Shown one piece after another: positions 8,905-18,123 of a stretch of 64,000 nucleotides of DNA. Positions within the stretch are counted from its first letter, which is position 1. Each line of letters begins with the position of its first letter. The translations under genes were made by a program, and so were the position numbers. The notes under the pieces were generated by a model that was not told the DNA's origin, made no database searches, and saw nothing but the letters and a program-made list of their open reading frames with translations. Origin of the DNA: Candidatus Omnitrophota bacterium (lineage in GTDB: Bacteria > Hinthialibacterota > Hinthialibacteria > Hinthialibacterales > Hinthialibacteraceae); contig QZKN01000085.1 in NCBI GenBank assembly GCA_003598175.1, positions 62,001 through 126,000 of the forward strand, read 5' to 3'.

Positions 8905-10791
8905 ATGGGGAAGATTTTCATGAATCGTAGAAAACCATTCATCTTTTTTTCATTGGTTGTATTGTCGATTGCAGCGCTTTCACTATCCGACGGGAATGCG
9001 GCGCAATCGAATTCGAATCGTTCCTTCTCGAATCTGGACGCGATTCGAATTGCCGATTATACCACATTCTCACGGATTACGTTGGAAATTTCCAACAAAA
9101 ACTTTAGTTGCACATTGGTTCCACTCACAAAAAAACCTCCGGTTTTAATGGTAAAACTGAATGGAGTCCAAGCCGGCGATTTCGGCAAGGAATACCGAAA
9201 GGATACGGAAGCGTTCGAAAAGATTACATTTTCCACCGATGCCGACTCGAATTTGGTTTTAACTGTCCCACTTTCTGAAAATGTGGATATCGAAGGAGTC
9301 TTTTTTCACGTTTGGACCGATATCGTCACCATCGATCTTCCTCTCAAAGTATCGAATCACAAATTTGTGCCTGATATTGAACAGATTAAGAAACATAAAG
9401 ATCCGAAAGAACCGGGTAGCTCCAGAAAAAAAGTAATCGTGATTGATCCGGGGCATGGGGGGTTGGATCCGGGGGCCATCGGAAAACATCATGTGACGGT
9501 AAAAGATCGATTGTTGGAAAAAGATTTGGCGCTGGATGTGGCCAGGCGGTTGGCGAATTATCTGAATAAAGATTCGAAATATCTTGCTTTCTTAACCCGT
9601 TACGATGATTATCTTCCTGCTCCATTCGGCGCGAAAGGTGCGAATCGCTCCGAATATATCAAAGAATCGTTGTATTATCGTGTTCAATTGGCCAAAGAAT
9701 ATTGTGGCGATATTTTGGTTTCGATTCACCTCAATTCGTGGTGGAATCAGTCCGTGCGCGGATTTGAGATTATTTATTTCGGCGACCAGTACGCCGATGC
9801 GTATGCCGCGGACGAAGAAAATCCGGATATCAAGGCCCTGCGAGCCATTGCGGATATCGATCAGAAAGATTCGTTTATTATTTCCTCGATCATTAAAGAT
9901 CGGATTTTGTCGGACAGTAAACAACTGGCCACTTCCATTGTGGAAGAAATTAAAAATGTTCCGGGCGTCCAGCTTCGTCCGCGCCCGATTTATCCGAATC
10001 GGTTGATCGTAACGAAACAGTTTCTCATGCCTTCCGTGCTCGTCGAGCTAGGGTATCTTTCCAATAAATATGATCATGCGAATGTGAAAAAACCGGAAAC
10101 ACGGCAGAAAATGGCCGCATCGATTTATAAAGCGGTGGACAAATTTTTCTTTAATCCCGCGGATATTCCATTGGTTGCTGTTTCTTCGAAACAACAACAA
10201 GTTACACCGGATCCTCTTCCTTCAATCGATAGATCGAGACCATTGTCAACCTCACTTCCGGCGGAACATACCGTGAGATCGGGAGAAACTCTTACGCGGA
10301 TTGCCGATCGTTATGGCGTTACCGTCAATCAAATCCGCAACCTGAATCGTCGGCAGATCAAACGAGGGATTACGATTTACCCGGGGCAGAAATTGCAGCT
10401 TCCATCCACTATTCAAATCCAAGACAAGGATGATAGCAACACGGTTAGTCCGGTGGCGAAAAAAAATATTCCTTCCTCAGGAAATACGATCAATTATACC
10501 GTTCAAAAAAATGATACGTTGGAAAAAATCGCCATCGATTTTGATATGTCGGTTGATGAGATCAAAAGTTTGAATGGGAAAAAGAGTCATTTGATCTATC
10601 CGGGCGAGGAATTGAAAGTGACGCCTGGCAGGGAAGTCGTTTCGGCGCGTTCCATGCAGTATAAAGTGCAGCGAGGGGATACGCTGGGAAAAATTGCCGA
10701 GCGTTTTAACGTGTCGTTGAGCCGATTGAAACAGGCAAATGGATTGCACTCCAATCTTATCAATGTCGGCCAGATTCTGAGAATTCCATGA
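8905..10791 (+). CDS. N-acetylmuramoyl-L-alanine amidase with AMIN and 3 LysM
   Basis: A 628-residue periplasmic cell-wall hydrolase that cuts the MurNAc-L-Ala bond, as in daughter-cell separation. The ATG at 8905 is chosen because GGGAGG lies 8 bases before it; the earlier ATG at 8866 has none. Domain order is: signal anchor (RRKPFIFFSLVVLSIAALSL); AMIN-type beta domain about 45-140; Amidase_3 domain about 175-400, with zinc ligands His184 (DPGHGG), Glu205 (LLEKD), His275 (SIHLN) and catalytic Glu381 (VELGYL); then three LysM peptidoglycan-binding repeats at about 454-500, 528-575 and 582-628. All key residues are present. It resembles AmiC/AmiB-type enzymes, but with C-terminal LysM repeats. 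Confidence 0.93.
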   Translation: MGKIFMNRRKPFIFFSLVVLSIAALSLSDGNAAQSNSNRSFSNLDAIRIADYTTFSRITLEISNKNFSCTLVPLTKKPPVLMVKLNGVQAGDFGKEYRKDTEAFEKITFSTDADSNLVLTVPLSENVDIEGVFFHVWTDIVTIDLPLKVSNHKFVPDIEQIKKHKDPKEPGSSRKKVIVIDPGHGGLDPGAIGKHHVTVKDRLLEKDLALDVARRLANYLNKDSKYLAFLTRYDDYLPAPFGAKGANRSEYIKESLYYRVQLAKEYCGDILVSIHLNSWWNQSVRGFEIIYFGDQYADAYAADEENPDIKALRAIADIDQKDSFIISSIIKDRILSDSKQLATSIVEEIKNVPGVQLRPRPIYPNRLIVTKQFLMPSVLVELGYLSNKYDHANVKKPETRQKMAASIYKAVDKFFFNPADIPLVAVSSKQQQVTPDPLPSIDRSRPLSTSLPAEHTVRSGETLTRIADRYGVTVNQIRNLNRRQIKRGITIYPGQKLQLPSTIQIQDKDDSNTVSPVAKKNIPSSGNTINYTVQKNDTLEKIAIDFDMSVDEIKSLNGKKSHLIYPGEELKVTPGREVVSARSMQYKVQRGDTLGKIAERFNVSLSRLKQANGLHSNLINVGQILRIP

Positions 10792-10971
10792 AAATGGGAC
10801 ATTCGTTCCTGTGGGATTTTCTATCCGTTCATTTCTTCAAACTCGCGAGTCGGATTTGATTGTGCTAATCTCCTATTCATTAACCGATCGGTTTCCCGCG
10901 CAACCGTAAAAAAGTTGAGCTCATCATTACTGAACCCGCAAGGGGCAAATATCATGCAGCCTGCCGTTTGA

Positions 10972-12072
10972 ATGGCTGACGCAATGAATCGAATGGGTAC
11001 ATTCAAACCACACCTTCATTATCTTATTTTTTATGTGACGTCGCGATGCAACTTGCGATGCCGCCATTGTTTTTATCTTGACGAGTTGAATAAACATCGG
11101 GAAATGTCGCTCGATGAGATCGAAAAAGTCGTGCGTAGCCTTCATCCCTTATCATTTGTGCGGCTGACGGGAGGCGAACCGTTTCTGCGCAAGGATTTGC
11201 CGGAAGTGATGCATCTTTTTTACCGTTACGCATCGGTTCGGCGCATGGGATTGATTACAAACGGGACCCAACCGGACAAGACGGAAGGATATATCGATCG
11301 AGTCTTTGAATTATGTCCCACGCTTTCACTGGATGTGGGCGTCTCGATCGATGGACTTGAAACGGTTCACGACGAACTGCGCGGATTGCGGGGGGCCTAT
11401 GCGCGAGCGAAGCAGACTGTCGAAATTCTTGTCGGCATGAAAGAACGATGTCCGAATTTGCTGACTTCGCTGGTGATTACGGTAACGTCCAAAAATGAGT
11501 CACAGTTGGACGCATTGTATGAGGAATTATCCCGTTGGGGAGTTGACCGTTTGTCCGTGAACCACGTGCGCGGAAAGGTGCATGATTCCTCTCTTCTCGA
11601 TGTGCCGTTTGCGCGTTACCGCGAATTTGCCGTGAAATGCGAACGGTATCATTTGGATCATGATCGCAGCTGGAAGGCGGGCATACAGCGAGCCAAAAAC
11701 CGATTGGCGCGTAAGGTGATCGAGCAAGTTGCTGCGGGAGAGCATTCGGAGATTCCCTGCCTGGCCGGTTCCTCGATCGGTGTGCTCTATTCCGACGGCG
11801 TGGCGGCGGTTTGTGAATTGTTGGAAGGAGAATTGCCCTCTAGGGATGGCGTCCCCGCGAGCCGGCCGCTACTCGGTAATATCCGTGAGGTGGATTTTAA
11901 CTTTTATCGCTTGTGGCATTCCGAAAATGCGGACAATTGCCGCCGTTGGATTCGCGCGACTCGCTGTTCGTGCACGCACGAATGTTTTCTGACCGCCAGC
12001 ATCCTGTTTGGGAAAAGGAATTATCCCAAACTGGCGCGGGAATGGCTGCGAGTTTCCCTGGCCGGTTCTTGA
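10972..12072 (+). CDS. Radical SAM / SPASM-type protein
   Basis: A 366-residue radical SAM protein. The cluster motif CNLRCRHC gives Cys26, Cys30 and Cys33, followed by the LTGGEPFLR motif (SAM binding). The C-terminus has the cysteine spread of a SPASM/twitch region (CLAGSS, VCELL, DNC, TRCSCTHEC), which binds one or two extra Fe-S clusters. Such proteins modify peptides or act on sugars and nucleotides, or mature enzymes. No peptide substrate gene was seen next to it. ATGs at 10972, 10984 and 10993 are all possible starts, since no ribosome site is decisive. It is convergent with the DUF2339 gene. Confidence 0.85.
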   Translation: MADAMNRMGTFKPHLHYLIFYVTSRCNLRCRHCFYLDELNKHREMSLDEIEKVVRSLHPLSFVRLTGGEPFLRKDLPEVMHLFYRYASVRRMGLITNGTQPDKTEGYIDRVFELCPTLSLDVGVSIDGLETVHDELRGLRGAYARAKQTVEILVGMKERCPNLLTSLVITVTSKNESQLDALYEELSRWGVDRLSVNHVRGKVHDSSLLDVPFARYREFAVKCERYHLDHDRSWKAGIQRAKNRLARKVIEQVAAGEHSEIPCLAGSSIGVLYSDGVAAVCELLEGELPSRDGVPASRPLLGNIREVDFNFYRLWHSENADNCRRWIRATRCSCTHECFLTASILFGKRNYPKLAREWLRVSLAGS

Positions 12073-12143
12073 CGAGCCATTGTATTGTTGGCGCACTGCC
12101 TGCGTTATTCACCATCATAATTCCACTTTTTCAGATTTCACAC

Positions 12144-14450
12144 TCATGATTCCACTTCTTTTCCATCAGCGTCGTCTTCACCGAGAAGCAATTTGGCGTA
12201 TCGCTGGTAAATGAAAGCGGCGACGATCAGCAGAATTCCGCACGCGCCGAACGACAAAATGCGATAAACCGGCTGCACCAGACTCATATCAATTTGCAAT
12301 ATTTTCACAATGGTGACGCCGAATAGGATAAAACCGATTATGCGACGCATTTGTACGCGGGTCTTTAGCCCGAAAACGATCAAGCCCAGCGCATACAGGC
12401 TCCAGCAGGTGGAGAGAATGCCGTGTTTGTGTTGGGATGAGATGGTTTCGAACGAGTGTGTCCAGCTGTAAATCTCATATGAGAGGGAGACAATAAACAA
12501 ACCGTGCGCAACCGTTTCCAAAACCGAACAAATGGGGATTTGCAAATCGGCATGGCTGCGTGGAAACGGCATTTTATGATATTGATAAGCGCCATAGCCC
12601 AACGACGCGGTAAAAAGCAATCGGGACAGGAAGGGATAATCGATAAACGGAAACATATGGTCAGGCCATTGTCTTCCGAAAGAGGCAAAAATGAGAATCA
12701 GACCGATGCACCAGGCAACGCACGCCAGAGGAATGCAGATGGACGCGCCGGTTCGGCGTGAGATTTCCACGAAGGTGAGTCCGATGAGCGCCCAAAGGAC
12801 GATGAGAGAGGCGTCGTTATATAAACTTGCCGTTTGCACGCCGATTGTATCCATACGGACATTCCAGAAGGAAGACACTTCGTTATGCAGCAGGGTGCAG
12901 AGCAGGAAAATTCCGATTAAAAGGGAAGTGACAGAGAGCCGCTTCCACGGCTCCGTGTTGAATGCGTCGCAGTTCTGTTGTAATTTGGAAATGATAAAAC
13001 ATGCAACGGCGACAATTGCCCAGGAACCGAACGGACGATTGAAAAAGGGGACAAATTCCACGGTATGCAGTGGCAGATTCGCCAGCAGGGCGGTTGCCGC
13101 GAGGAATATAGCGCCGAATGCGAACAATTGCATGATTTTGCGCTCAAATTGCATTCCCACGTAGGCAAATAACACGGCTTCCAACGCCCAGGCGATAGGT
13201 AAGCCGTAAAATTGCAGATGAATGGGAATGGCGGCGGTGACCAATGCGAGAGCGCAAACGAGCAGAGACGCCGATGTCCGTCGATCGGATTCGCAACGTC
13301 GATTCCATACGGCGTAAACCACCAACAGAGTAACCGCCTGGGCTACCACGACGAATCCCAACATGGTTCGATGCTGTTCAAACAGCAGGTGATAATAATT
13401 GACAAAAGCGGCAAAAATGGTAAGGACAATCAGTTTCAGACTTTCGCCGCTTGACGGTGCGCGTTCGACCAATGATCGCAGAAGTGGAAGAATAAGGAAC
13501 ATGAAATAAAACAGCGTTGAGAAGGTGAATGCGATCATGAACTGTGATTCGTCGTAATGTTGGGACATCAGCCACGAAGCATACAGGACAACCGTACCGA
13601 AAAAGGCCGTCGTATTGATTTCCCGCCATTGCTTGAAGAATGCGCATCCCATTGCCGTGAAATTAAGAATCAATAGATAACTAAACAATGCGATGGGGCG
13701 ATTTTCACCGCTGGATAAGAGAATGGGGCTGAGAAAACCGCCGATCTGGCCAAACAGGCAGAGAAGACGGGCGTTATGGATGACGCCCATCGCAACGGAG
13801 AGCATTGTGACCAGAATCGACAGGAAAAATGCCACGGAAGGTGGAGTTAATTGATACACTTGAAAGGAAAAATAAGTACAGACATAGAAAATGGCAATTC
13901 CGCCGCCGGACAATGCGTGAAACAGGATGTTGTATTCCTTTTTTCGGGCCATTTCACCGATGATCAACGCTACGACGCCGGTCAATGCGCCGATGCACAG
14001 CCTTCCCAGCGGTCCGATCCAATTGTTGTCATAGGCGTATTTCAAAAAGAAGGCCATGGCAAAGATGAGCAGAACGATTCCGATCCAATTCAGCCATTTC
14101 GAGCCGAGAATCATTTCCAGCGAGGCCGATTCCGATCGTGGCGTTGAAGAGAGAGGCAGGGGACGCATGGGGGAAGGCGGCGGTTGTGGTTTTTCTTCCC
14201 GCAGAGGCGGCGTGGATTCTATGGTCGGTTGAATTTTCTCTGTCGCTGTTTTCGGCGGCGACGTGGTTTCTGTTTTTGGGAATGCGGGTATAGCGGTAGT
14301 AAATGGTTTCTCTGTTCGTACCGTTTGCAGCAATGTTTCCACGTCAAACATCCGTTGATTAAGTTTTCTGAGCAGAAACAACGCGATGATTCCGCTTATG
14401 GAACCGCCGAAAATGAGTAGAATCAATGCGATAGGCAATAAAATTTGCAT
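12144..14450 (-). CDS. DUF2339 multi-pass membrane protein
   Basis: A 768-residue protein that matches the DUF2339 pattern. It has an N-terminal membrane anchor (residues 5-27), a Pro/Thr-rich cytoplasmic or periplasmic linker to about 110, the family signature SKWLNWIGIVLLIFAMAFFL near 120, and then roughly twenty hydrophobic helices to the end. The family is widespread in bacteria and has no established biochemical role. The ATG at 14450 is preceded by an AAGGAG-type site. The gene probably has its own promoter in the 173-base gap to the upstream gene. Confidence 0.85.
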   Translation of the reverse strand: MQILLPIALILLIFGGSISGIIALFLLRKLNQRMFDVETLLQTVRTEKPFTTAIPAFPKTETTSPPKTATEKIQPTIESTPPLREEKPQPPPSPMRPLPLSSTPRSESASLEMILGSKWLNWIGIVLLIFAMAFFLKYAYDNNWIGPLGRLCIGALTGVVALIIGEMARKKEYNILFHALSGGGIAIFYVCTYFSFQVYQLTPPSVAFFLSILVTMLSVAMGVIHNARLLCLFGQIGGFLSPILLSSGENRPIALFSYLLILNFTAMGCAFFKQWREINTTAFFGTVVLYASWLMSQHYDESQFMIAFTFSTLFYFMFLILPLLRSLVERAPSSGESLKLIVLTIFAAFVNYYHLLFEQHRTMLGFVVVAQAVTLLVVYAVWNRRCESDRRTSASLLVCALALVTAAIPIHLQFYGLPIAWALEAVLFAYVGMQFERKIMQLFAFGAIFLAATALLANLPLHTVEFVPFFNRPFGSWAIVAVACFIISKLQQNCDAFNTEPWKRLSVTSLLIGIFLLCTLLHNEVSSFWNVRMDTIGVQTASLYNDASLIVLWALIGLTFVEISRRTGASICIPLACVAWCIGLILIFASFGRQWPDHMFPFIDYPFLSRLLFTASLGYGAYQYHKMPFPRSHADLQIPICSVLETVAHGLFIVSLSYEIYSWTHSFETISSQHKHGILSTCWSLYALGLIVFGLKTRVQMRRIIGFILFGVTIVKILQIDMSLVQPVYRILSFGACGILLIVAAFIYQRYAKLLLGEDDADGKEVES

Positions 14451-14623
14451 CGTTTATTCTCCTTTTCCGAGTCCGTTATGGACTTGATTATATGTTTTTT
14501 TTGTTCTTGGTCATTGACATTCACTCAATCGATGTTTATTCGCCTCTAATTTATGCGCATGTGAAATGTTTATATATAAACTATATCATCAAACTTTTTC
14601 TTTGCCAACCGTTTTCGTGAGAT

Positions 14624-15562
14624 TTATGAATTTTTTTCTACTTGTTCAAACAAAGCAGTAAAAAGTAAGGGAAGCATGATTTCGTGATGGCCCGTGAAGG
14701 AATAACCGGTTCCGCCGTCGAGCGTTGGCCGCCGGACGACGTTCACGTTTGGCCGGTAATGTTGGATCATGTCGAAATTGGCGGTGGTGAAGTTCCCGAT
14801 TTTTCCGCAAATATTGCGCGCGACGGTGAGCGCCTTGAGAAATACTTCTGGCAGCAACACATTGGAACCTACATTCAACACCACGCCGCCGTCGCCGATT
14901 TGTGATACCGTATCGCAGAAGGTGTGAAAATCGGCCAGGCTGGTTTTTCCCAGCGCCTCGCCGGAAGCTTCCGGATGGTGGTGGATGACGTCGGTGCCGA
15001 TGCCGAGATGCACGGTGAGAGGGATTTTGCATTCGTGGGCAGCGGCCAGGATGCTCAATCGTTTGTGCGAGAATGTGGAACCGCTGATTTGTTCGCCGAC
15101 ATAATTTCCCAGGCCGCGATCCTGTTGCGCCGCCTCCTTGATCCAATGGTTCAGTGTGGCGCCGGTTTCTTTCGTCATGCCGAAACTACCGTCCTGCAGC
15201 GCTTCGGCTACATCCTCGGACGTGGTTCCCGCCAGCGCGAGTTCGAAATCGTGGACAATGCAGGCGCCGTTCATGGCCACGGCAGTGATCAATCCCCGAC
15301 GGATTGCCTGGATGATCCACGGACTCAGCCCGACTTTGATCGAATGGGCGCCCATCATCCATATAAAGGGTTTTTCCAGTTTTCGGGCGTCGTGGATCGC
15401 AGTAACCAACGATCGCAGATCGCGAGCTTTCAAATAATCGGGCAGGGATTGAAAAAAATCATGGAACGAAGAAGGAGAAGCGGGAGGCTCGGAAATCGAT
15501 TGCGCTTCGACCAGGCTTTTGCGTTCGTAAATCGAGGTGCGTTTTAATTTGGAAAAATCCAT
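14624..15562 (-). CDS. Deoxyhypusine-synthase-like conserved protein
   Basis: A 312-residue soluble protein. The motif run GAHSIKVGLSP (about 92-102), MNGACIVHDFELALAG (about 119-134), EDGSFGM-like QDGSFGMTKETGA and HLGIGTDVIHHHP (about 202-214) recalls a conserved bacterial group distantly related to NAD-dependent deoxyhypusine synthases. These bacteria are not expected to make hypusine, so a different lysine- or polyamine-related reaction is possible. The assignment rests on recalled motifs, not on a search. A CCGGAG ribosome site precedes the ATG at 15562. Confidence 0.6.
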   Translation of the reverse strand: MDFSKLKRTSIYERKSLVEAQSISEPPASPSSFHDFFQSLPDYLKARDLRSLVTAIHDARKLEKPFIWMMGAHSIKVGLSPWIIQAIRRGLITAVAMNGACIVHDFELALAGTTSEDVAEALQDGSFGMTKETGATLNHWIKEAAQQDRGLGNYVGEQISGSTFSHKRLSILAAAHECKIPLTVHLGIGTDVIHHHPEASGEALGKTSLADFHTFCDTVSQIGDGGVVLNVGSNVLLPEVFLKALTVARNICGKIGNFTTANFDMIQHYRPNVNVVRRPTLDGGTGYSFTGHHEIMLPLLFTALFEQVEKNS

Positions 15563-16022
15563 TTTATTGCTCCGGTGATTTGTGGCGGTGGATATGCGCC
15601 AGATATGGACTTGTCATTTCCCGGCCGGATTCCCGTCGAGATGAGAAGTTCGATGCTCATTCATTATAGGAAGGGGTGAATGGGAATGAAGCCTGAATGA
15701 TTCGAAATCTGATCGATCGGCCATGCAATGAATGCATTCGATCTAATCGTTTGGAATCTTCAAGTTTCGTCTCCGGTGGTAATGGAATCATGATGTTCCA
15801 TCCGCCTGCACATAATTTTTCAAAATTTTCATTTCCGCTCTTGACAGGGGAGGATTTCATCTATATTCTAAATTCATTCATTGAATTTTGAATTAATGAA
15901 TGCCGCGAATGGAATGGGCGGTGATTGCCCTGTCCCAATGCGAAAATGCCCTATCGGCGGATGATTGCGGTACCGCTGACGGGGGCGAAGCCTGCCTGGA
16001 TTTCTGAATTCTCAATTCCCCC
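15563..16022. other. 460-base intergenic region before the polysaccharide locus
   Basis: There is no gene. It separates the divergent deoxyhypusine-synthase-like gene and the polysaccharide regulator. It holds the candidate promoter at 15841-15869 and, just after it, an inverted repeat ATTCATT...AATGAAT (about 15871-15901) that could be an operator. The last 120 bases before the regulator are GC-richer, and no Shine-Dalgarno precedes its ATG. Confidence 0.5.
15841..15869 (+). promoter_or_regulatory. Candidate sigma70 promoter of the polysaccharide locus
   Basis: A perfect TTGACA at 15841-15846 is followed after 17 bases by TATTCT (15864-15869); TATATT at 15862 is an alternative -10. It lies about 155 bases upstream of the regulator at 16023 on the coding strand and is the best promoter-like pair seen before the locus. 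Confidence 0.5.
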
Positions 16023-16652
16023 ATGAATGAAAACCTCAACAATCAAGAAAACGGCGTCATGGACCGTGACGATCAAATGATCTTATCTCTGCTCACGGCG
16101 ATTACTGACGAGCCGGAAACGACGCAGAAAGATTTGTCCACCCGGCTGGGTGTGGCGGTTGGCCTGGTGAATTCCTACCTCAAGCGAATCATTTACAAAG
16201 GGTATGTCAAAACCAAACAATTGGAGCGCCGTCGCCTGCGGTATTTGCTGACGCCGAAAGGGATTAAGGAAAAGAGTCGTCTGACGTTTGAATTTTTACA
16301 TTATTCCTATCAATATATCCGTGAAATTCGCCGCAATGTCAAACATGCCGTGTCGCCTTTCCTGCGGGATGGAAGGAAGAAGGTGATTTTTTACGGCAGC
16401 GGCGAAGTGGCGGAATTGGCTTATCTCGCCGTGCGGGAATTGGGGTTGGAACTGGTTTCCGTCATCGATCCGCAACATGTCGGGAAGCGTTGTGTGGATC
16501 ATACCATTTGTGATTTATCGTCGCTGACAGAATCCGGGATGGCCGATGTTCTACTGGTTTTGGAGTCGCCGGCGCAAAAAAACAGCAGTGAAGTGGAACT
16601 CAAAAGAATAGCGGACGATTTGAAAATGCAGTATGTTTCCTGTTTTAAATAA
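16023..16652 (+). CDS. EPS-associated winged-helix regulator
   Basis: A 209-residue protein at the head of the polysaccharide locus. Residues about 15-85 form a MarR/winged-helix DNA-binding unit (QKDLSTRLGVAVGLVNSYLK as recognition region, then the wing). The C-terminal part (about 115-200) is a Rossmann-like sensor unit with VIFYGSGEVAELAYLA. Short relatives without the second domain commonly open exopolysaccharide operons. The extra domain suggests response to a nucleotide or nucleotide sugar, which is inference. No clear ribosome site precedes the ATG; a second ATG at 16059 is possible. Confidence 0.72.
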   Translation: MNENLNNQENGVMDRDDQMILSLLTAITDEPETTQKDLSTRLGVAVGLVNSYLKRIIYKGYVKTKQLERRRLRYLLTPKGIKEKSRLTFEFLHYSYQYIREIRRNVKHAVSPFLRDGRKKVIFYGSGEVAELAYLAVRELGLELVSVIDPQHVGKRCVDHTICDLSSLTESGMADVLLVLESPAQKNSSEVELKRIADDLKMQYVSCFK

Positions 16653-16680
16653 GAATTGCAGGAACGGGGTGGAGGAGAAA

Positions 16681-18030
16681 TTGGACGCAAACGGACAGAA
16701 TTCTCTTCAGGAATTCGATTTGAAAAGGAAAGTGTGTTTCATTTTTGTCGCCGGATTTGTTCTTCGCGTATTCCTGTTTTGGATTGCGTATGATGTCTTG
16801 CCAACCCATAGCATTCGGAGTGATGCGCTCGGCTATCATCACCATGCGCTTGCATTTCTTGAAACAGGATCGTTTGAAAAGAACGGTTTGCCGATGATTT
16901 TTCGAACGCCTGTCTTTCCTTTGTTTCTTGCGGCAATTTACAAAATCTCCGGGCCGAGCGTACAGGCGGCTGTGTTTGCCCAGATCTTGCTTTCCATGGG
17001 ATCCGCCGTACTAATGTATCTCATCGGAAAACGATATATCGAAACCCGCTTTCATCCTCTGCTGGCTGTATTATTGGTTTTTGAACCAGCCAGTCTGGGG
17101 ATGGTTTTTAATTTATACTCCGAGACCTTATTTGTGTTTTGTCTTGTGGCGACGACCTACTTTTTTGTACGTTGGATCGATTCGCAATCCGTATTCGGAT
17201 GGATTTTTTTATCCGGGCTTTTTATGGGAATCACGATACTCTGCCGTCCGATTGCCCAATTCCTGACGTTTCTTTTCATTTTATGGTTGGTTATGCAAAA
17301 AGGGATTCGGTGGATGGTAATCAAACCAATTGCGGTTTTCATTGTCGGATGTGTATTGGTCGTGGCGCCTTGGGTGATCCGCACCTATATAGTTGCGGGA
17401 ATTCCCACCATTTCAATCGCCGGGAAATATAATTTATATTACAACGTAGCTGCCGGAACCTTGATTAAGGCAGAAGGACTCGGACATGATGAAGCGCGCA
17501 CTCGTCTCGTTGAACTATACGAAAAAAGGATTAAAGAAGAGAATATTCAAAGCCAGGCTGAGCAAGTTCAGTTGTACAGTCGATTGGCCAAGGAGATTAT
17601 TTTTATGCACCCTCTGGCGTTTATGCGATCCACGGTCAGTGGGTTTTGCATCACCGCTTTTGGTGGAGCGCGGGTCCATTATGATTTCATCGCGCCGCGC
17701 ATCGCCGGACAAGGCACCAATTTCTTTTCGGCGATGATTTACCCAAGTCGGAATTTACAATTGCAGTTTCCTCCGCTCATCATGGTTTTTGTGATTTTGG
17801 ATTTGTTATTTATCTTTCTGCTTTATACGGGGATGTTTTATGGCGTGTATCGCGCCTGGGATGCGAAACAATACGATATCCTGATTTTTCTTGCGATCGC
17901 CCTCTATTTCATCGTGCTTGCCTCCGCGCCGATGGGGTATTCGCGGTATCGAGTGCCTTCCATGCCGTATATTGTGATGACCGCTTGTTATGGTTGGTGT
18001 TGCCTACGAATCCCAAGACGGATTTCATAA
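16681..18030 (+). CDS. GT-C membrane glycosyltransferase (ArnT/PMT-like)
   Basis: A 449-residue integral membrane protein with about 9-11 hydrophobic helices. The first loop carries SDALGYHHHALAFLETGSF, fitting the catalytic acidic loop of GT-C enzymes that use polyprenyl-phosphate sugars. The frame is open from an ATG at 16633, but that overlaps the regulator. The TTG at 16681 has an excellent GGAGGAG site 4-5 bases before it, so I place the start there. It probably adds a sugar to a lipid-linked or surface glycan on the periplasmic side. The donor is unknown. Confidence 0.75.
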   Translation: MDANGQNSLQEFDLKRKVCFIFVAGFVLRVFLFWIAYDVLPTHSIRSDALGYHHHALAFLETGSFEKNGLPMIFRTPVFPLFLAAIYKISGPSVQAAVFAQILLSMGSAVLMYLIGKRYIETRFHPLLAVLLVFEPASLGMVFNLYSETLFVFCLVATTYFFVRWIDSQSVFGWIFLSGLFMGITILCRPIAQFLTFLFILWLVMQKGIRWMVIKPIAVFIVGCVLVVAPWVIRTYIVAGIPTISIAGKYNLYYNVAAGTLIKAEGLGHDEARTRLVELYEKRIKEENIQSQAEQVQLYSRLAKEIIFMHPLAFMRSTVSGFCITAFGGARVHYDFIAPRIAGQGTNFFSAMIYPSRNLQLQFPPLIMVFVILDLLFIFLLYTGMFYGVYRAWDAKQYDILIFLAIALYFIVLASAPMGYSRYRVPSMPYIVMTACYGWCCLRIPRRIS

Positions 18031-18123
18031 TTTGCTTCGTTTGCATTCTCCTGACGAAAAAGCAAATCATTTCCCTCTGATCGAAAACCAGTACCGCCTG
18101 GATCGGTTTTGGAGTTGTTCCTA

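Noticed and set aside
16633..16680. ATG start for the GT-C gene at 16633
   Set aside because: It overlaps the regulator and has no ribosome site; the TTG at 16681 has GGAGGAG.
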